Shown: piece after piece, positions 11,975-23,614 of the stretch
Layout: each line of letters opens with the position of its first letter
How positions within the stretch are numbered: the first letter of the stretch is position 1
Assembly: GCA_015501585.1 (NCBI GenBank)
Contig: JADNRY010000191.1
Location: 60,151-124,150 of the forward strand
Source of the DNA: Rhodocollybia butyracea
Lineage: Eukaryota > Basidiomycota > Agaricomycetes > Agaricales > Omphalotaceae
Direction of reading: 5' to 3'
DNA: 64,000 bases
Made by a program: the position numbers and the translations under genes
Notes under the pieces: generated by a model
The model's database searches: none
What the model saw: the letters and a program-made list of their open reading frames with translations, nothing else
Told to the model about the DNA's origin: nothing

Positions 11975-12480
11975 TCACGCACGAGGGTCCTCCCCAGGAC
12001 CGATTTCGAAAACATCTGGACCAGTAAACAGCACCTCTGCAAGCTCCTCCATGTATATCGGATACTCGATTGTCTTCATCTTCAACTCATTCAGATCCAC
12101 GCTCAGCGCCTCTAATCCAACCGACAGCACCCTGACCAACGGTAACTTATCAGACCGCTTGGAGCCAAGAGGATAAGCGAGTGCAAATGTATGGGTATTT
12201 CCGGTGATGTGGGTTTGTTCCCGGAGGAACTCCATAATGCTCAGGTCAACGTCAAGGATTTTCGACATGTTCTCGCTGCAATAGGTAATATCGAGATGGT
12301 TTGCAACCTTCGTGCGATCCAAAGCATATCCTTTAACATAGCGTGCGCCCTGTGAAACGTGTCAGCCAAAATTCTTAGCAGTGCTCAATCGAAGACAACA
12401 GACCATCGTAGTAAAGAGCAAAGAAAGTGTGGCGCCAAATTGATTTGTAAGCAGCTTTCATCGATCACAGTATTCAATGT
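11975..12480 (-). CDS. conserved basidiomycete hypothetical protein, C-terminal part
   Basis: The main exon reads from GARYVKGYALDRTKVANHL at about 12350 to the stop at 11975. It contains TFALAYPLGSKRSDKLPLVR and ends VFEIGPGEDPRA. An upstream exon on the same strand reads DYECITLNTVIDESCLQINL and then APHFLCSLLR. The two are separated by a GTCTGT..CACAG interval, but the phases as read do not match, so there is either a one-base frameshift or a wrong boundary. The family appears to recur in Agaricomycetes without an assigned function; that is from memory and not checked. It is divergent from the gene starting at 12544, with a short shared upstream region. Confidence 0.45.
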
Positions 12481-12543
12481 AATACACTCGTAGTCCTAAA
12501 TATGTTATGTTAGACTGATAATCAGTTGCTAAAAGTACAAAGC

Positions 12544-13200
12544 ATGGTCCAAAACTGCCTCCAGCCAGGCACTCTGGAAGAAACCAGATTGTACGGTCTT
12601 CTAAACGAGACCTTGTTTTTCCATAAATGTTACATCGAAGCTGACCTCGTAGTCTTTCCTCAGCTTCGAATCCTGTGGAAATTCCAGTCCAGACCAGAGA
12701 AAGATACAAAAGATCGAAGGTCAAATGTCCCCGACTTTGGTTTTGGAGAGCTTCCTCGAGCTGGTGGGATGAAGCTTCGAGGTGGTGCTGAGCTGAAAGC
12801 CGCCCTTACACTCATGCGCACTCTTCCAGACTCCGAGGAAATTCGCGAAGAGCCAGATTTCGTGGTAAAGGTTAACGAAACTGCTTTACAGGCCTCAGAC
12901 CAGGTAAAGGCCGGTATCAAATCGGGGTTCCTGCCCAACCATAAACCCATAAAATGGATTGTTATGGTGGGCCCATATTTCCTCATCCCCAGTTTTGGGC
13001 CATACAACCAAAGGGAATTGAGTGCTCGTGCACATAGGCCGAACGAGAGTGGAGAGGCCAGTATTTCTGAATATCTGGCTGAGTTGAAGAAAACCACGAG
13101 TAGCAGAGGAATCGAGGGAGCAATATACATTTTAGGCACCAAACCAGGTGTCGTTGCATTGCATAAATACCTCGTTGAGTCGGTATCTCTTCGCTTCTAA
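12544..13200 (+). CDS. conserved fungal hypothetical protein
   Basis: A single uninterrupted frame starts at ATG 12544 (MVQNCLQPGTLEETRLYG) and ends at 13200, about 218 residues. Distinctive segments are KLRGGAELKAALTLM, ALQASDQVKAGIKSGFLPNH and KPIKWIVMVGPYFLIPSFGP. The last is a hydrophobic strand in an otherwise soluble-looking protein. Similar text is familiar from basidiomycete hypothetical proteins, but I know of no assigned reaction or domain. The upstream TTG-initiated extension was rejected because it follows an AG that looks like an intron end. The gene is divergent from the minus-strand gene at 12.0-12.5 kb. No frame break was seen. Confidence 0.6.
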   Translation: MVQNCLQPGTLEETRLYGLLNETLFFHKCYIEADLVVFPQLRILWKFQSRPEKDTKDRRSNVPDFGFGELPRAGGMKLRGGAELKAALTLMRTLPDSEEIREEPDFVVKVNETALQASDQVKAGIKSGFLPNHKPIKWIVMVGPYFLIPSFGPYNQRELSARAHRPNESGEASISEYLAELKKTTSSRGIEGAIYILGTKPGVVALHKYLVESVSLRF

Positions 13201-13274
13201 ATAGTATATTTTGTATCTCGAAGTATGCAACTCATTAGTTACCAAGAGCGACAGATCAATTATACACAATGTGG

Positions 13275-15470
13275 CTACAGTAATTGAACAAGTGAACATA
13301 ACTCATCAACCGTAGAAAACAGTGACATTCGACGTTCAACGGCGGTAGATTTCCCAGCCACCATGGCTTCATACCCTTCAGGATCTTCTTCAGCGAATTT
13401 GACCTCCGTGCGGCAACCGTTCTCAACCCAGCGGAAAATTGCGCCGGCTGAGAATTGAGTGAAAGAATTTCGACGATCATCCGGGTGAACAACGGTGTTC
13501 GAATGAGTGATAACGGCAGATGGTAGGAGAATCGTCGCCGCGTGAGGAAAATCAATCACCAATTTTAGCTCCCATAGAATGAGCTGAGCACTACGCCTTG
13601 CATCGAATTGCCCAAGGGCAGTGATAGCGCACCATCCAAAAGCCCAGTTGAGCTGGTCTCGGTGCTTGTACGTCCAGACGTTCGAGCCAAAATTGAACGC
13701 CGCACCAAGAAAGATGCCCCTGCAAAGTTAGGGCGGATTCGCATCTTCTGACGGAGCACGCCGTTGACATGTTCGTATTCTGCGTACACGCGAGGAGCCC
13801 ATAGCTGGAATGCACCTGTAAGAGACTTAGTAAGGAATAATATACAGTATAACTAGAATAAACGTACGACTTTGGTAAGAAGCCATTCATTGGAATGGTT
13901 TGGCGTCGAGTAGTTCCTGAATAAGCGATCTCTTGGCCTTGGGATTCATGAACACCGGAAAGCGGTTACCCATCCCCATTGTCATTCCGCAGTTGTAAGC
14001 CGAAAAGTGGCCGCGTTTCTGAGGTTGAGAGGCGGACGATCCAATACCGTAGGCGTTGCCTCGGGTCTCCATTAAGTCGTAGGCTTTCATGAGTTCGTTG
14101 GAGTATGTTGGGTCTTCCGGTTGGCCAGCGAGAACTGCCGCGATACGGCGTAGGCAGTCTATAACGGGCGTAGGAGTCCTAGAACGAAATGTTAACAATA
14201 GAGCGATAGGAAAAATAATAAAACGCACCTTCCATCCCATTTGACATGCTCAAAGCCTTGAGCGAGAAGGTCTGCGAGTTGATAGAAACTCCGGCGTTCT
14301 TCAACTGTCCCAAGCTGCTTCTTCGTGCCCGGTTTCCCGGTGTGAGCTCCCTACTGGCATCAAATGTCTCAGCACTTCGTGCTGTTTCAATGGCGGAGCC
14401 ATGGGAGAGGACTTGGCGCAAGGCGTTTTGGCGGCTACTTGTACGATCCGAGGCTTTTGCGAGTCGACGTTTAGCTGCGCGCATTTGATGCTTGTGTGAC
14501 TGCGCAGGATTCGATGCTGTGTCCAAAGTACCGGAGGGCGGGAGAGGAATACGCGGTGTATCGGGGTCAGGAGCGTCCTCCACAGTGACTGAGCAGCGTT
14601 TGCACTTTGTTCCGGCAGATGAGAAGGTCGCTTCGACAGGGCAGGCGAGGGTGATTCTAAGGGGGCGTACTCGATAAAGTCTGCTCCTAGGTCGTCCTCC
14701 TCCAGTGCCGCGTTCCAATGGTCCTCCAACGCCTGCCCCACTGCTTTCTGAAAGTGAAAAGCCGGGTTCATGAATTTTGGCTCAACGATTCGGTGTGTAA
14801 TCGGAGTCTTGCCGACGTGCTGTGAAAAAATAGTTCAGCAAAAGCACGAACCAGAGCTTAGGGATAAACGTACCGTCCACAAAAAATAGGGCATGTGACC
14901 GGGGTGGCAAACACCTGTAAAGAACAATCAGTAAAAATAATATAATATAATCGCAATTCTTTGACCACACACCCGAAACAGAAACAGAAACCGAGAGCAG
15001 CCAAGACCACACCCTTGGGGTAGAACGTGGCCCCAGTAGCGTATGGATTCGGCAAAAAATACAGCAAAATAGACTTACAAAATCGAATATCTGAAGGGAC
15101 GAGGTGCGGTACCTAATTAAGAGAGTCAGCAGGTGAAAACGAAGAGGATCTGCCCTAAAACTCGAAAAAATGCCTTGATGTCGGCTCAGATGACACCCTT
15201 GGGGTAGAACGTAACGAAGCATACAAAAAAGACTTTTCCGAGCTGAAGGGGGAAAGGGGAACTGGACTTACAGGCTGTAATCGGGTCCGTGTGCAGATCT
15301 TCAAAGGAAAAGCCTGCCTTGGAGGAATGAAATGTGCTAAGCCGGCCGGGCGAGAATACTGTAACGAAGACAAGATCAAGAATTAGTACAGGTAAACTAG
15401 AGCAGATAGGCGACTCACAGGTTGTAGGGAGACCACGCTCGGCGGAGGTAGCGCAACGTTGAGTCAAAGC
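13275..15470 (-). pseudogene. TET/JBP-like 2-oxoglutarate/Fe(II) dioxygenase gene, copy 1, frameshifted
   Basis: The catalytic part reads, in order: NCGMTMGMGNRFPVFMNP; the iron-binding HxD as KHRDQLNWAFGWCAITALG; LILWELKLVIDFPHAATILL; the distal histidine in SAVITHSNTVVH; and the 2-oxoglutarate-side arginine region RRNSFTQFSAGAIFRWVENG. This matches the double-stranded beta-helix core of the fungal TET/JBP family, which oxidises methylated bases in DNA and is often linked to KDZ transposons. Upstream exons (about 15470-14240) carry FYPKG-type motifs twice and a basic linker. Frame changes near 14345 and 13690 interrupt the model, although the second could be a missed intron. A second copy, inverted, lies at 58.5-60.1 kb. 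Confidence 0.7.
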
Positions 15471-16224
15471 AACGCCGCGTTCTTGAGCAAGGCCTTTCCA
15501 AGTTACTCGATCGTTGAAGGCGAACTGGCCGAGCTAAAACTGGAAGTAAGCGAGCCATTCATTACAAAGAAATAATAGAGACTCACCCGTAGCCAAAGCC
15601 CTAAGTCCTAACGACTAACAAGATAGAGGTACGGCGTGTCCGCGAAGAGTTAAAGCATTCTTAGATAAAGGCGGCACTGGAGCCAGGCGGACTCTGCAAT
15701 TTTCAGCTATAGACTGCAAGAGAGACAGTATAAGATTGTGAAAGAGCCGCCGATACAAAAAGGAACACCCACCGACGAAAAGCAAGACTTTAAGGAAATG
15801 GCTAGTGGTGGAAGAGCAGGTTACAGCGGAATCAACGAACAGCCTCGATCACCTGCACGCGTTCATCATGTGATAGGCGCTTAATAGCCTGGTAGGACAA
15901 CGCGACCATCCGATGTCAAGTGCTCGACAAGATTAGGTTTCCTTTCTCACTGTCGAGTGACCCTAATCCGTAGAGTTCTCTCTTCAATCAAAAGCCCCAG
16001 ACCTTCGTGTTTCAAAGTCGAACGGATACTCTACAAGTACCTACTTACCCGCGGACCTCAAAGTAGTGTTATTTTTGACGAGCATAGAGTATAACGGCAA
16101 ATAGTATCTAACCTCTACTAACCTTGAGTCCCATGGCCGTGTAGAGCCGTGAAAAAAGTGTCAAAGTAGGTACATTGATTTAATATAAAAGAAAATTGTT
16201 ACCAACTTCTGAAAATGACGAACG
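15471..16224. other. no gene recognised
   Basis: The sequence upstream of TET/JBP copy 1 holds short possible exons and splice-like signals but no domain. Confidence 0.4.
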
Positions 16225-16435
16225 AGTTAAAACGTTTTCAAATACACAGCGAGTAAAAATTCCGGTAACAAAGCCAATAGAAGATGTTTCAATCTCGGAA
16301 CCTTTTATAGCCCTCCCTCACAAGCAAGTAATAGCAAAGTATACATTCATTTAATAGCGGGTACAACAAGGTACAACATGTTTCGTTTCGTATCTATGAT
16401 TTACACATTACGGACATCCGCTAATGGAAAGTCGG
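16225..16435 (+). repeat. dispersed repeat, copy 1
   Basis: It shares long blocks with 54240-54445 in the same orientation, including GGAACCTTTTATAGCC, TAGCAAAGTATACATTCA and TTCGTTTCGTATC. The flanks differ, so this is a dispersed element or relic. No termini were defined. Confidence 0.65.
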
Positions 16436-17320
16436 CGTACAGGAATGCGCGATAAGGAACATCAAAAGTCATCAGAGCAAGGCATTTAAGTGAACACGTT
16501 ACACAACTCGTACAGAAAGCGATACAGAACTTCAAAGCATGAGCAAGGGAGCGTGAATATACGTATAAGTGAGCAGAGAAAGTGTAAAGTAGGCGTAGAA
16601 TGTAAGCAAAGACTAAGCGTGCTGAGCAACGCTAAAGAGGGATGGTCGTTCTCGATGTCTACACACGAGAGTAAGCAAAGCAAAAAGAATGAGATCAGAA
16701 TTACTCACTGTCAAACATCACCAAAATGTACCAACCATTATATAGCGATTATAAAGCCCATAATCCAGCATACACCACCACCACCCTGGACGGAATACGA
16801 CAACATGGCTACAACACTGCTTCCCCCGATGATCATTGGCTGCCTCTGCTATCATTCATCGCCGATCATCAAGACCTGAAATGGTCATGCATGAGAGTGA
16901 TTATCATGGATGATGAGGATTATAACAGTTGATGGCGATTATCACACATGGCGAGGGTTATCACAGAGCTATTATCGCGTACGGTGGCAATTATCACGTA
17001 TGGCAGCAATTATGATAAACTCTGTACAATATCAGAGCACGATGTGAGTAAAGCATACATAAAACAAAAATGCCAATATAATATACACAGCACAGTGCTG
17101 GTCCATCACAACCCAGCGAATTATCCAAGTTCATATCGAGCAGAAAAAAGTTTTTAAGCCATACCAATTAATGCCTGGTCTATGAGCGGAGCTCCGAGTC
17201 TCTGGTCAACAACTGGCTGTTGAATCTTTGTCGTCACTTATGGTGGGCATGGCCACCGCCGCTTTCGACGTACCGGGTGTTCCATATCGCTATCCTCAAC
17301 GCATGCTTCAACGAAACGGT
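16436..17320. other. no confident gene; ATTATCA-rich patch
   Basis: A plus-strand open frame (16490-16879) has no family features. Between about 16900 and 17010 the word ATTATCA or GTTATCAC recurs several times with short GGCG-containing spacers, giving an irregular short repeat. Confidence 0.35.
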
Positions 17321-17800
17321 TCAAGAGATGGCCTGAGAGTAATCACCGTCGGGTTCATCGTCAGAGTATCCCGTGTTGCGATTGTGCCTATTGTCGAATA
17401 TGTCATCGTCGGAGCATTGGCTGTTACCGTAACTCGCAAGTCTGGGAGAGAGCGGTTCGGGATTAGTAGTAGAGTGAGCTATCGCACGAACTTGGGACGA
17501 GATTTCAAAAGGTGTTAGCAGTGGCAGTGAAAGATGTCGTATCTGAGGTCCTTGAACGACGATAGGAGTCCATTTGACGACGAGTCTCTTGCGGTTATTT
17601 TGGGCACCTTCTGTGACACCTAGCTGAAGTACTGGAAGAATCAGAAAAACCACGAGTCACGATGGATGAAGACGTACCGCTTGACTTTGACACCATGGCA
17701 TTCTTCAGTCCCAAACTCCGCGCATAGATTGAGAAATTCTTTGACTTGAGGGTGGAGGCGGATGAGACGGTAGTAAGGGAATTAGCGCAGCAACAGCTGA
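17321..17800 (-). pseudogene. 5'-truncated hypothetical gene
   Basis: Two exons read FPYYRLIRLHPQVKEFLNLC followed by AEFGTEECHGVK, then after an intron QLGVTEGAQNNRKRLVVKWT and RHLSLPLLTPFEISSQVRAI to a stop at 17321. Upstream, an in-frame stop and a dispersed GC-rich motif at 17811-17856 replace the expected N-terminal part. The C-terminus is polar and acidic (DDDIFDNRHN, YSDDEPDGDY). Function unknown. Confidence 0.45.
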
Positions 17801-17810
17801 ACACTGAGGC

Positions 17811-17856
17811 TTAGGAGGTATGCAGGGTGGGCGGGCATATATTTGCCGCCTCCGTA
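17811..17856 (-). repeat. dispersed GC-rich motif, copy C
   Basis: The minus strand reads GGAGGCGGCAAATATATGCC followed by CGCCCACCCTGCATACCTCC, matching the copy at 10268. It again sits at the truncated 5' side of a gene remnant. Confidence 0.7.
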
Positions 17857-18140
17857 GGCAGCTAGAAGACGGGGAGAGAAGGGGGAAAGGAATTCTCCAA
17901 GAATAGGTAGGGTACTTATACATACAAAGTTCTTTAATTAATTAGTTTGTTGTCCAAAAACTCAGAAGTCTATAAGTCCAGGGGACGTCGCAATACATAC
18001 TCAAATAGGTATAGAGCGCAACCGGGACATCTGGTGAGGTTGAAGGCAAGGATGTGGTGTTCTACGCTTAAAGCACTGCTCCCAAGCATCTCTTTAGATT
18101 TCTCATTTTCTAGTCAACGTCCAACCTATACTAATCTGCC

Positions 18141-19266
18141 CTACTTTATAAATTTTCTGTGAGACTTATAGTGATTAAGCATGTCCCGCATGTAAGATAA
18201 TAGTACCAGGCCAGCCTTTGTATCCATTAACACAGGACGCACCCAGCCTGAGAGTCCATTGTGATCGGCAAGATCTTGCTCCGAATAGAATGAACCATCA
18301 TTCACGTTGGTAGGGATTGCATTCAGGGAACACAAGTAAAGGTTGAACTCTTCCTCTATGTTCATTGCATCGGTTTCCACTGTATCCTTCCCATTCTTCC
18401 TCTTCAGCTCATCGTCGGTTTCTTCTGCCTCCAAAGCGCAAAGCTTGTCAACAACACTCTGTACAGAACCAGTGCTCATCCCATCACGATGAACAACCTT
18501 GACAGTGAACCACCGACCAGCTGAGGCAATCAGCAACAGCTCCTGTTGTGGAAAAGGGTACTTGGAGGTAGAAAGGAACAGGAGTTGAGCCTGTGCCTCA
18601 ACCTGTAGAGTGGCTCTCGCTATAGATTTGAGAATGGCAGTGACAGAGGAATCAGTCAGTGGTACACCAACCAGGTCAGTTGTACGTCGCGAAACTGCCT
18701 TCTTCAGCTCATGAAGAGCAACAGTATCTCGGTATATACCCTGACCAACAACTGCAAACATCCGAATCATGATATCTGGAGTTAAAATTTTTGAGTTTCG
18801 GCGAGATGCAGAGACCGTCCTATGGAGAGCTTCCAGAGCCTGTTCAGACTCTTTGCTGTTTATGGGCATTTCTTCCAGAACATCCGCATTTGCGCTATCA
18901 GACAGTAGAAGAGATAGGTAAGCATTTCGATAAGCGGCCTTATGAAATGCTTCAATGTTGCGGGGATTGGACTGTCTTGATATAGCATCCAGCACTGAAC
19001 AATGGTAGCGTTCCCAGTCTTCCCGACAGGGAAACTTGATTGGACGGCTATCGGGAATCTATGAATGAGCAATTAGTATTTAAGTATTACAGCTTCCCAT
19101 AGCAACTTGCGTGCTGGGTTTTGATTGAAAGAGAACCAATTGCGGTGGAAACCTACATAATGATATGTTTAGAGGTACAGTTACCGGTATACAGTGATGG
19201 AGCTCCTACCATATTAGATAATACATCGGATGGCCCTTCAATGTGAGTAACATCGAGGTTGATAGC
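18141..19266 (-). CDS. conserved basidiomycete hypothetical protein
   Basis: The large last exon runs from about 19059 (IPDSRPIKFPCREDWERYHC) to the stop at 18141 and is fully open for about 300 residues. Recognisable segments are LDAISRQSNPRNIEAFHKAA, MIRMFAVVGQGIYRDTVALH, LVGVPLTDSSVTAILKSIAR and FPQQELLLIASAGRWFTVKV. Upstream exons AINLDVTHIEGPSDVLSN (about 19266-19210) and FHRNWFSFNQNPARKLLWEA (about 19150) are flanked by splice signals, but their phases as read do not all agree. The fold looks mainly helical. I recall this family from Agaricomycetes with no known function. It is divergent from the gene starting at 19552. Confidence 0.55.
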
Positions 19267-19551
19267 CTAAGTAAGTAGCAGTCAGAAAGAGAGAAAACAA
19301 TTGACTTGCAATTGACAATCAGTGGAATAAAAACTAACTGCACCAGGGGAGAACAAGTGGGGTGGCAAATTAAGAGTCAAGTTGATGGCTACTGTCGGCG
19401 ATGGTTCAAGAGTGTCCACTGGCATGATCAGGGGAGCTGGCAAGATTCAATTCAAGGATCGATAACACTTATCTCAATCTGCTCCCCGGACCGGAACTTA
19501 TGTAAGTAAATAAGTCATGTGAACAAATCGTTCGTTCTAACTTCTCAACCA

Positions 19552-20175
19552 ATGTCTACAATCTTTGGCGAAATTTGGGCTGGGTAGTGTTATCTGCTTT
19601 TGCACAGGATGCGCGACTGATTATATCTATTTCCACAGTCTACAAAAGCGCGAAGAAGGCATAGCAGCTCTTCCAGCACCAAACATTCCGATCCCAAGGA
19701 TCACACCACTCGACTTTGCGTCCTTAAAGTAAGCCTTTTACGAACTGCAATTTGCGGAAATTGAGGATGCACCTCTAGCTACGCCAAAGAACTTCCTCCA
19801 CCTCCTCCAAATCTGCAGAATGATGATGAGCGCTGGTACTATGGATTTGAAATGCCTGACCGTGTGGTTACAGACTGGGAGGAAAGAAATCCTGAGGCCA
19901 GACTCCGCGAAGGTGTATCAAATCATTTTGGTACCATAAAACCCTACAAAAGGCGACTTTTGGGCATTATTCGAAAACACGTCGGGCTAGGAGAGTCGCT
20001 TAAGCAAAGTTATGCATTTGAGCGGGGAGACTCTTCTCCTTGCAAAGAGGATATCGTCTATTTTGCATATGCGTCCAAGATGGGTCAAGCCTGTGCACTG
20101 TCGCCAAGTAGAGACTTGTTGTTGATCGTTGCAAAGGAGCTTGGTGTCGAAGGTCCACGTTGGATACAAGGCTGA
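19552..20175 (+). CDS. hypothetical protein, YGF/PRW family, three exons
   Basis: Exons 19552-19583, 19639-19728 and 19779-20175 splice in frame from MSTIFGEIWAG through LPAPNIPIPRITPLDFASLN to a stop at 20175. The last exon has WYYGFEMPDRVVTDWEERNP and ends VAKELGVEGPRWIQG. The gene at 55726 shares the same scheme (LFYGFGLDYADCIQYHKE near the start, YLKGQTPRWFLPI at the end), so the two look like members of one family. Both start just downstream of a divergent minus-strand gene. No enzymatic motif was seen. The gene looks intact. Confidence 0.6.
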
Positions 20176-21553
20176 ATTGTTAGTAGAATCTCTCTTGTTA
20201 CTGTATGAAGCCTATCAACAATAGGATTGATTCGGGCTTCTTTTTGCATTTATCAGATCAGTATTTGAGACGCGTTGAGCAGGACAGAATTGGTTTTCAG
20301 GTTGAAAATAACTAGGTATTCATTTGGATTGATAGCCTAGTAATTTTCCCTTTTCTTCCTTCTCCCATTGTCTGTGGCAATTGACATTGATAACCCAGTC
20401 ACTAACACCTTTCTTAGTGGGCTTTTTTTTCTGTAAATGCTCCACCAGTTGTTGGAGCATCCGTTGGAATTGTCGGTGCGTCTTTATTGTGAGATTGACT
20501 CCAGCATTTTCTCTATTGAGAACCTCGTTGTCGCCTTTTAATGCTTGCCTACGGTTCTCCCAAGTCACCTATCCTAACCATATACCCTTGCATCCACATA
20601 CCCGCGTATATCTCCTGATAGATAGTCTGAGCTAAACGAAGTATTGTACACTGTATCGAATGATTAATGACCCATGAGTCGAGTCGATGGTTCACCTCGT
20701 AGTAAGGTGGAAGGTTTGATAGCGGCAACCAGCTTAAGCTAGCTTAAGACTGCCGTGGATTCAAATTCAAACTTGAGGTAGCAGCTAAGGAGCGAGATCC
20801 GACCATGTCGACTTTGATTTTTTTGATCCGATACAAATCCTTAACGCTGCTGCGCAGCAATCCCCGACTACAGGACAAATGAGTCATTGTCACTTCCTTC
20901 GGTTAAGTGGTTTGAGTCAAGTTAGAATATGAATTTTGCATTACAAGCCTATGGCTCCAGGTAATGCAGAGTGGGTGAGCGAAGTACATCCATGTCAACA
21001 GGCGGCTCGGGCGCTGCGCATACTAGCTTTGGCCGGTCAAAGCATTCCAGCCTCTGCAGATTGTGGCTGTGCTTGTTCACAGCGGCACCTCCATCAATGG
21101 GTTTCGCTTCGCTCACCCAATTACAACTTGGTCAAAGGCTTCAACCAAGTTGTACCATAGCTTTGCTTTGGGAGTTGATGTTGAACTTGCAAGTGTCAAC
21201 AATCTACTGGCTATGGACCAGCCGCTTTCTTTATATCCAGAGGGCTGCCGCTGATCAGCAAAATGTATGAATGGAAAGCCACTTTCTGACACCGTACAGT
21301 GCTGGGGGCCGCTGGAACCGGCTGTATGGTGCCTGACAGCGGCTCCAGTTTACCCACGCTTTGCTGATTTGAGGATGTAAGCCGCTCACTTTCTCAGGTC
21401 TTCCTGCAACACAACAACAGAAATTGATTACTGATTTCATCGTTTCATTGTTCAGCACACCTGGAACTCGCTTTTAGCGCTGCCCACCTACAAGACAGTG
21501 CAGCCTAATGCCTCAGTTCACCTAGTAAGTAAGCTCTAGCAAGCCCAGCCAAT
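20176..21553. other. no gene recognised
   Basis: No exon or structured repeat could be supported. Short inverted words occur around 20700-20760 without a clear element boundary. Confidence 0.45.
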
Positions 21554-21945
21554 TGTTGTTGTAAAGGGGGAAAATTCAGATACAAGCTACGCTCATCCTC
21601 CAAATGTGGGGACAAAAGCACACCAGAGGGTAGAGATGGGTAAAGCCCTGGGTCAACAACCCGATGGGGTCTCATTCCATAAAACTAGGTACTTATATAC
21701 CATACAACTGTATACTACACTATATAAGGGAATTGACTTGCTATAATTCCAGGCAAGTCATGTAAAGTCATTATGAGTCATTTAGAATCATTGCACAGTC
21801 ATGCACAGTCAATGACTCAATGCACAGTAACTATGTACTACAAATGAGTCAATGCAATATTGACACATTATGACTCCAGTTCATATGAGTCAGTCCAGGT
21901 TTGTACACGGAGGCACTTGCAAATATTCCAGTCCAAATTCCTACA
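21554..21945 (-). mobile_element. solo LTR of the Ty1/copia family seen at 41.4-43.7 kb
   Basis: The reverse complement matches the paired LTRs at 41415-41796 and 43295-43677 over almost its whole 392 bases. Its ends are TGTAGGAATT and ACAACAACA. It is flanked by the 5-base duplication CCAAT at 21549-21553 and 21946-21950. No internal domain remains, so it is a solo LTR left by recombination between the two LTRs of a former insertion. Four TGASTCA bZIP-type sites are retained. Confidence 0.93.
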
Positions 21946-21950
21946 CCAAT

Positions 21951-23043
21951 ACCATCTCAGAAAATTGTAAACTGCCAACTTGGATAGTCCTCATAGCCTC
22001 TCGTAACTTCAGGGTCTCTTCCTGCACCCACAGGTATACACTTTAATAGGTGACTTTATTGTTCTACTAAAACGCTACACCTGCAGCGGGTTGTGGGCAG
22101 TTTCTGGCAATGTACTGAGTTTGAGTTGACTTCAGGGACTTGTATCTTTTTCACTTGTCTACAACTTTCCAGGCTCCACTTTGATGACATGTCTCTCTGA
22201 GTATACATATAAATCATCCTATGTCCTAGCACTGCTCAGCAGCATCAGCACATACATTTGATTGTATCCTATAGTCCTACTGCAGCTTACTTAATACTGA
22301 CCCTCAAATTTTTCATGAAAATTTTGCTTCACTAACTTCTAAGTACATAAGTAGTCTGACCAGACCTAGCTCAAATAGCCTAGGCTGCCCAACGGCTCTG
22401 GCCCTAGCTCTGACATCACTTAATAAGTGAGACAAAGGAGTAAAAAATCAAGAATTTTCAAGTTGATTTCGTCTTGCCACTGACTTTAGAGCTGCTCTCA
22501 GTGAACCTGCACCAGCGTCACACTGTCACATTGCAAATCAACTCAGGTGTTGGAACAACCTGTGCTGCAGATAAAAGTAAGCCTCCAAGTATGAGAAATG
22601 ATGTTCATCCCATGTGTAGACCTACTCAGTATAATATCCCAGGAACACATAGAGTGCAACAACTTGTATATTGATAAAGACTGTTCCTGTAGAACTACTC
22701 GGTATAATATCTAGATTGGTACAGTAGTCAGTAGGGACAAGGGATACGGCCAATGCATATACAATGGTTTCTTTTGCTTTTCGTCTATTTCCGTTCTTTA
22801 TTTCCTGCCCTCTATTTTCCTCCTTTCTTCTCTACTCTCTCCTTCTTGATCTTTGCTCATTTCATGAAGCCCTTTAGGAGCGCCATGTCCTGGCACTTCA
22901 CAGGCATCAGAAAGATACCCGAACAAAGGGGACGATGGTGGTCTGGAGAATTGCATAGTCAATAATCCCTAGATAAAATCTAAAACCAGCCAGTCGCAAG
23001 GTCTATTTGGTCCCGATGATGTACTGCGCTGACCGACAAGTCG
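21951..23043. other. gene-poor stretch with one small gene fragment
   Basis: The minus strand near 22610-22665 encodes VVALYVFLGYY, resembling VVALDVFLGAYFVEGG at 23.5 kb, so it is probably a relic of the same gene. The rest shows no supported feature. Confidence 0.35.
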
Positions 23044-23614
23044 CTAGAACCAAATATCAATCAACAAAAAAAATCCGGGTTGAATATAAATAAGTAATGG
23101 GCATCTCATGCGAACAAATACCTGAAAAAACCGACTTGAACCAACCGCCAGATCCGGAAACGCCCTAACCACATTAACATCTCCTCTCACAGCGAGATAA
23201 TTCCAGACAAACAGCGCACTTGCCAAAGCCATGACACAACTGGATATAGTAGGTAAAGTAAAAAGAATAAATATGTGAGCGATAGGCTTTGATCCCAATA
23301 GAAGGTGACAACCTTATCAGCGGGATTTTAAGGGGGCGCGCAAACGGGGGCGGAAACAATCCCTTTATTCTAAGTACGGTAGCTAATATATATAGGTCAA
23401 TCAATAACAAATACGGTAAAGTACGGGGCGGCGGGTAACATGACCGGGGGGCAGCTGAGACCCGAAACAACAACCATCGGACCGGCGGTCCACCTTCAAC
23501 AAAATATGCACCCAGGAACACGTCGAGTGCAACAACTGGGGTGCTTCTTTGTAACAAGTTAAATATGCAAGCTCGGATGAGACTCGGAGATAAGATGTGA
23601 AAATAATGGATCAA
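23044..23614 (-). pseudogene. membrane-protein-like gene fragment
   Basis: The first part reads FHILSPSLIRACIFNLLQRS, TPVVALDVFLGAYFVEGG and RWLLFRVSAAPR. The second, in another frame, reads TISSCVMALASALFVWNYLA followed by VRGDVNVVRAFPDLAVGSSR. Hydrophobic helices and family-like blocks are visible, but the frames do not join without breaks. It may be a spliced gene with unrecognised introns. Function unknown. Confidence 0.35.

Noticed and set aside
12660..13142. 160-codon minus-strand open frame
   Set aside because: It is antisense to the well-supported plus-strand gene at 12544-13200.
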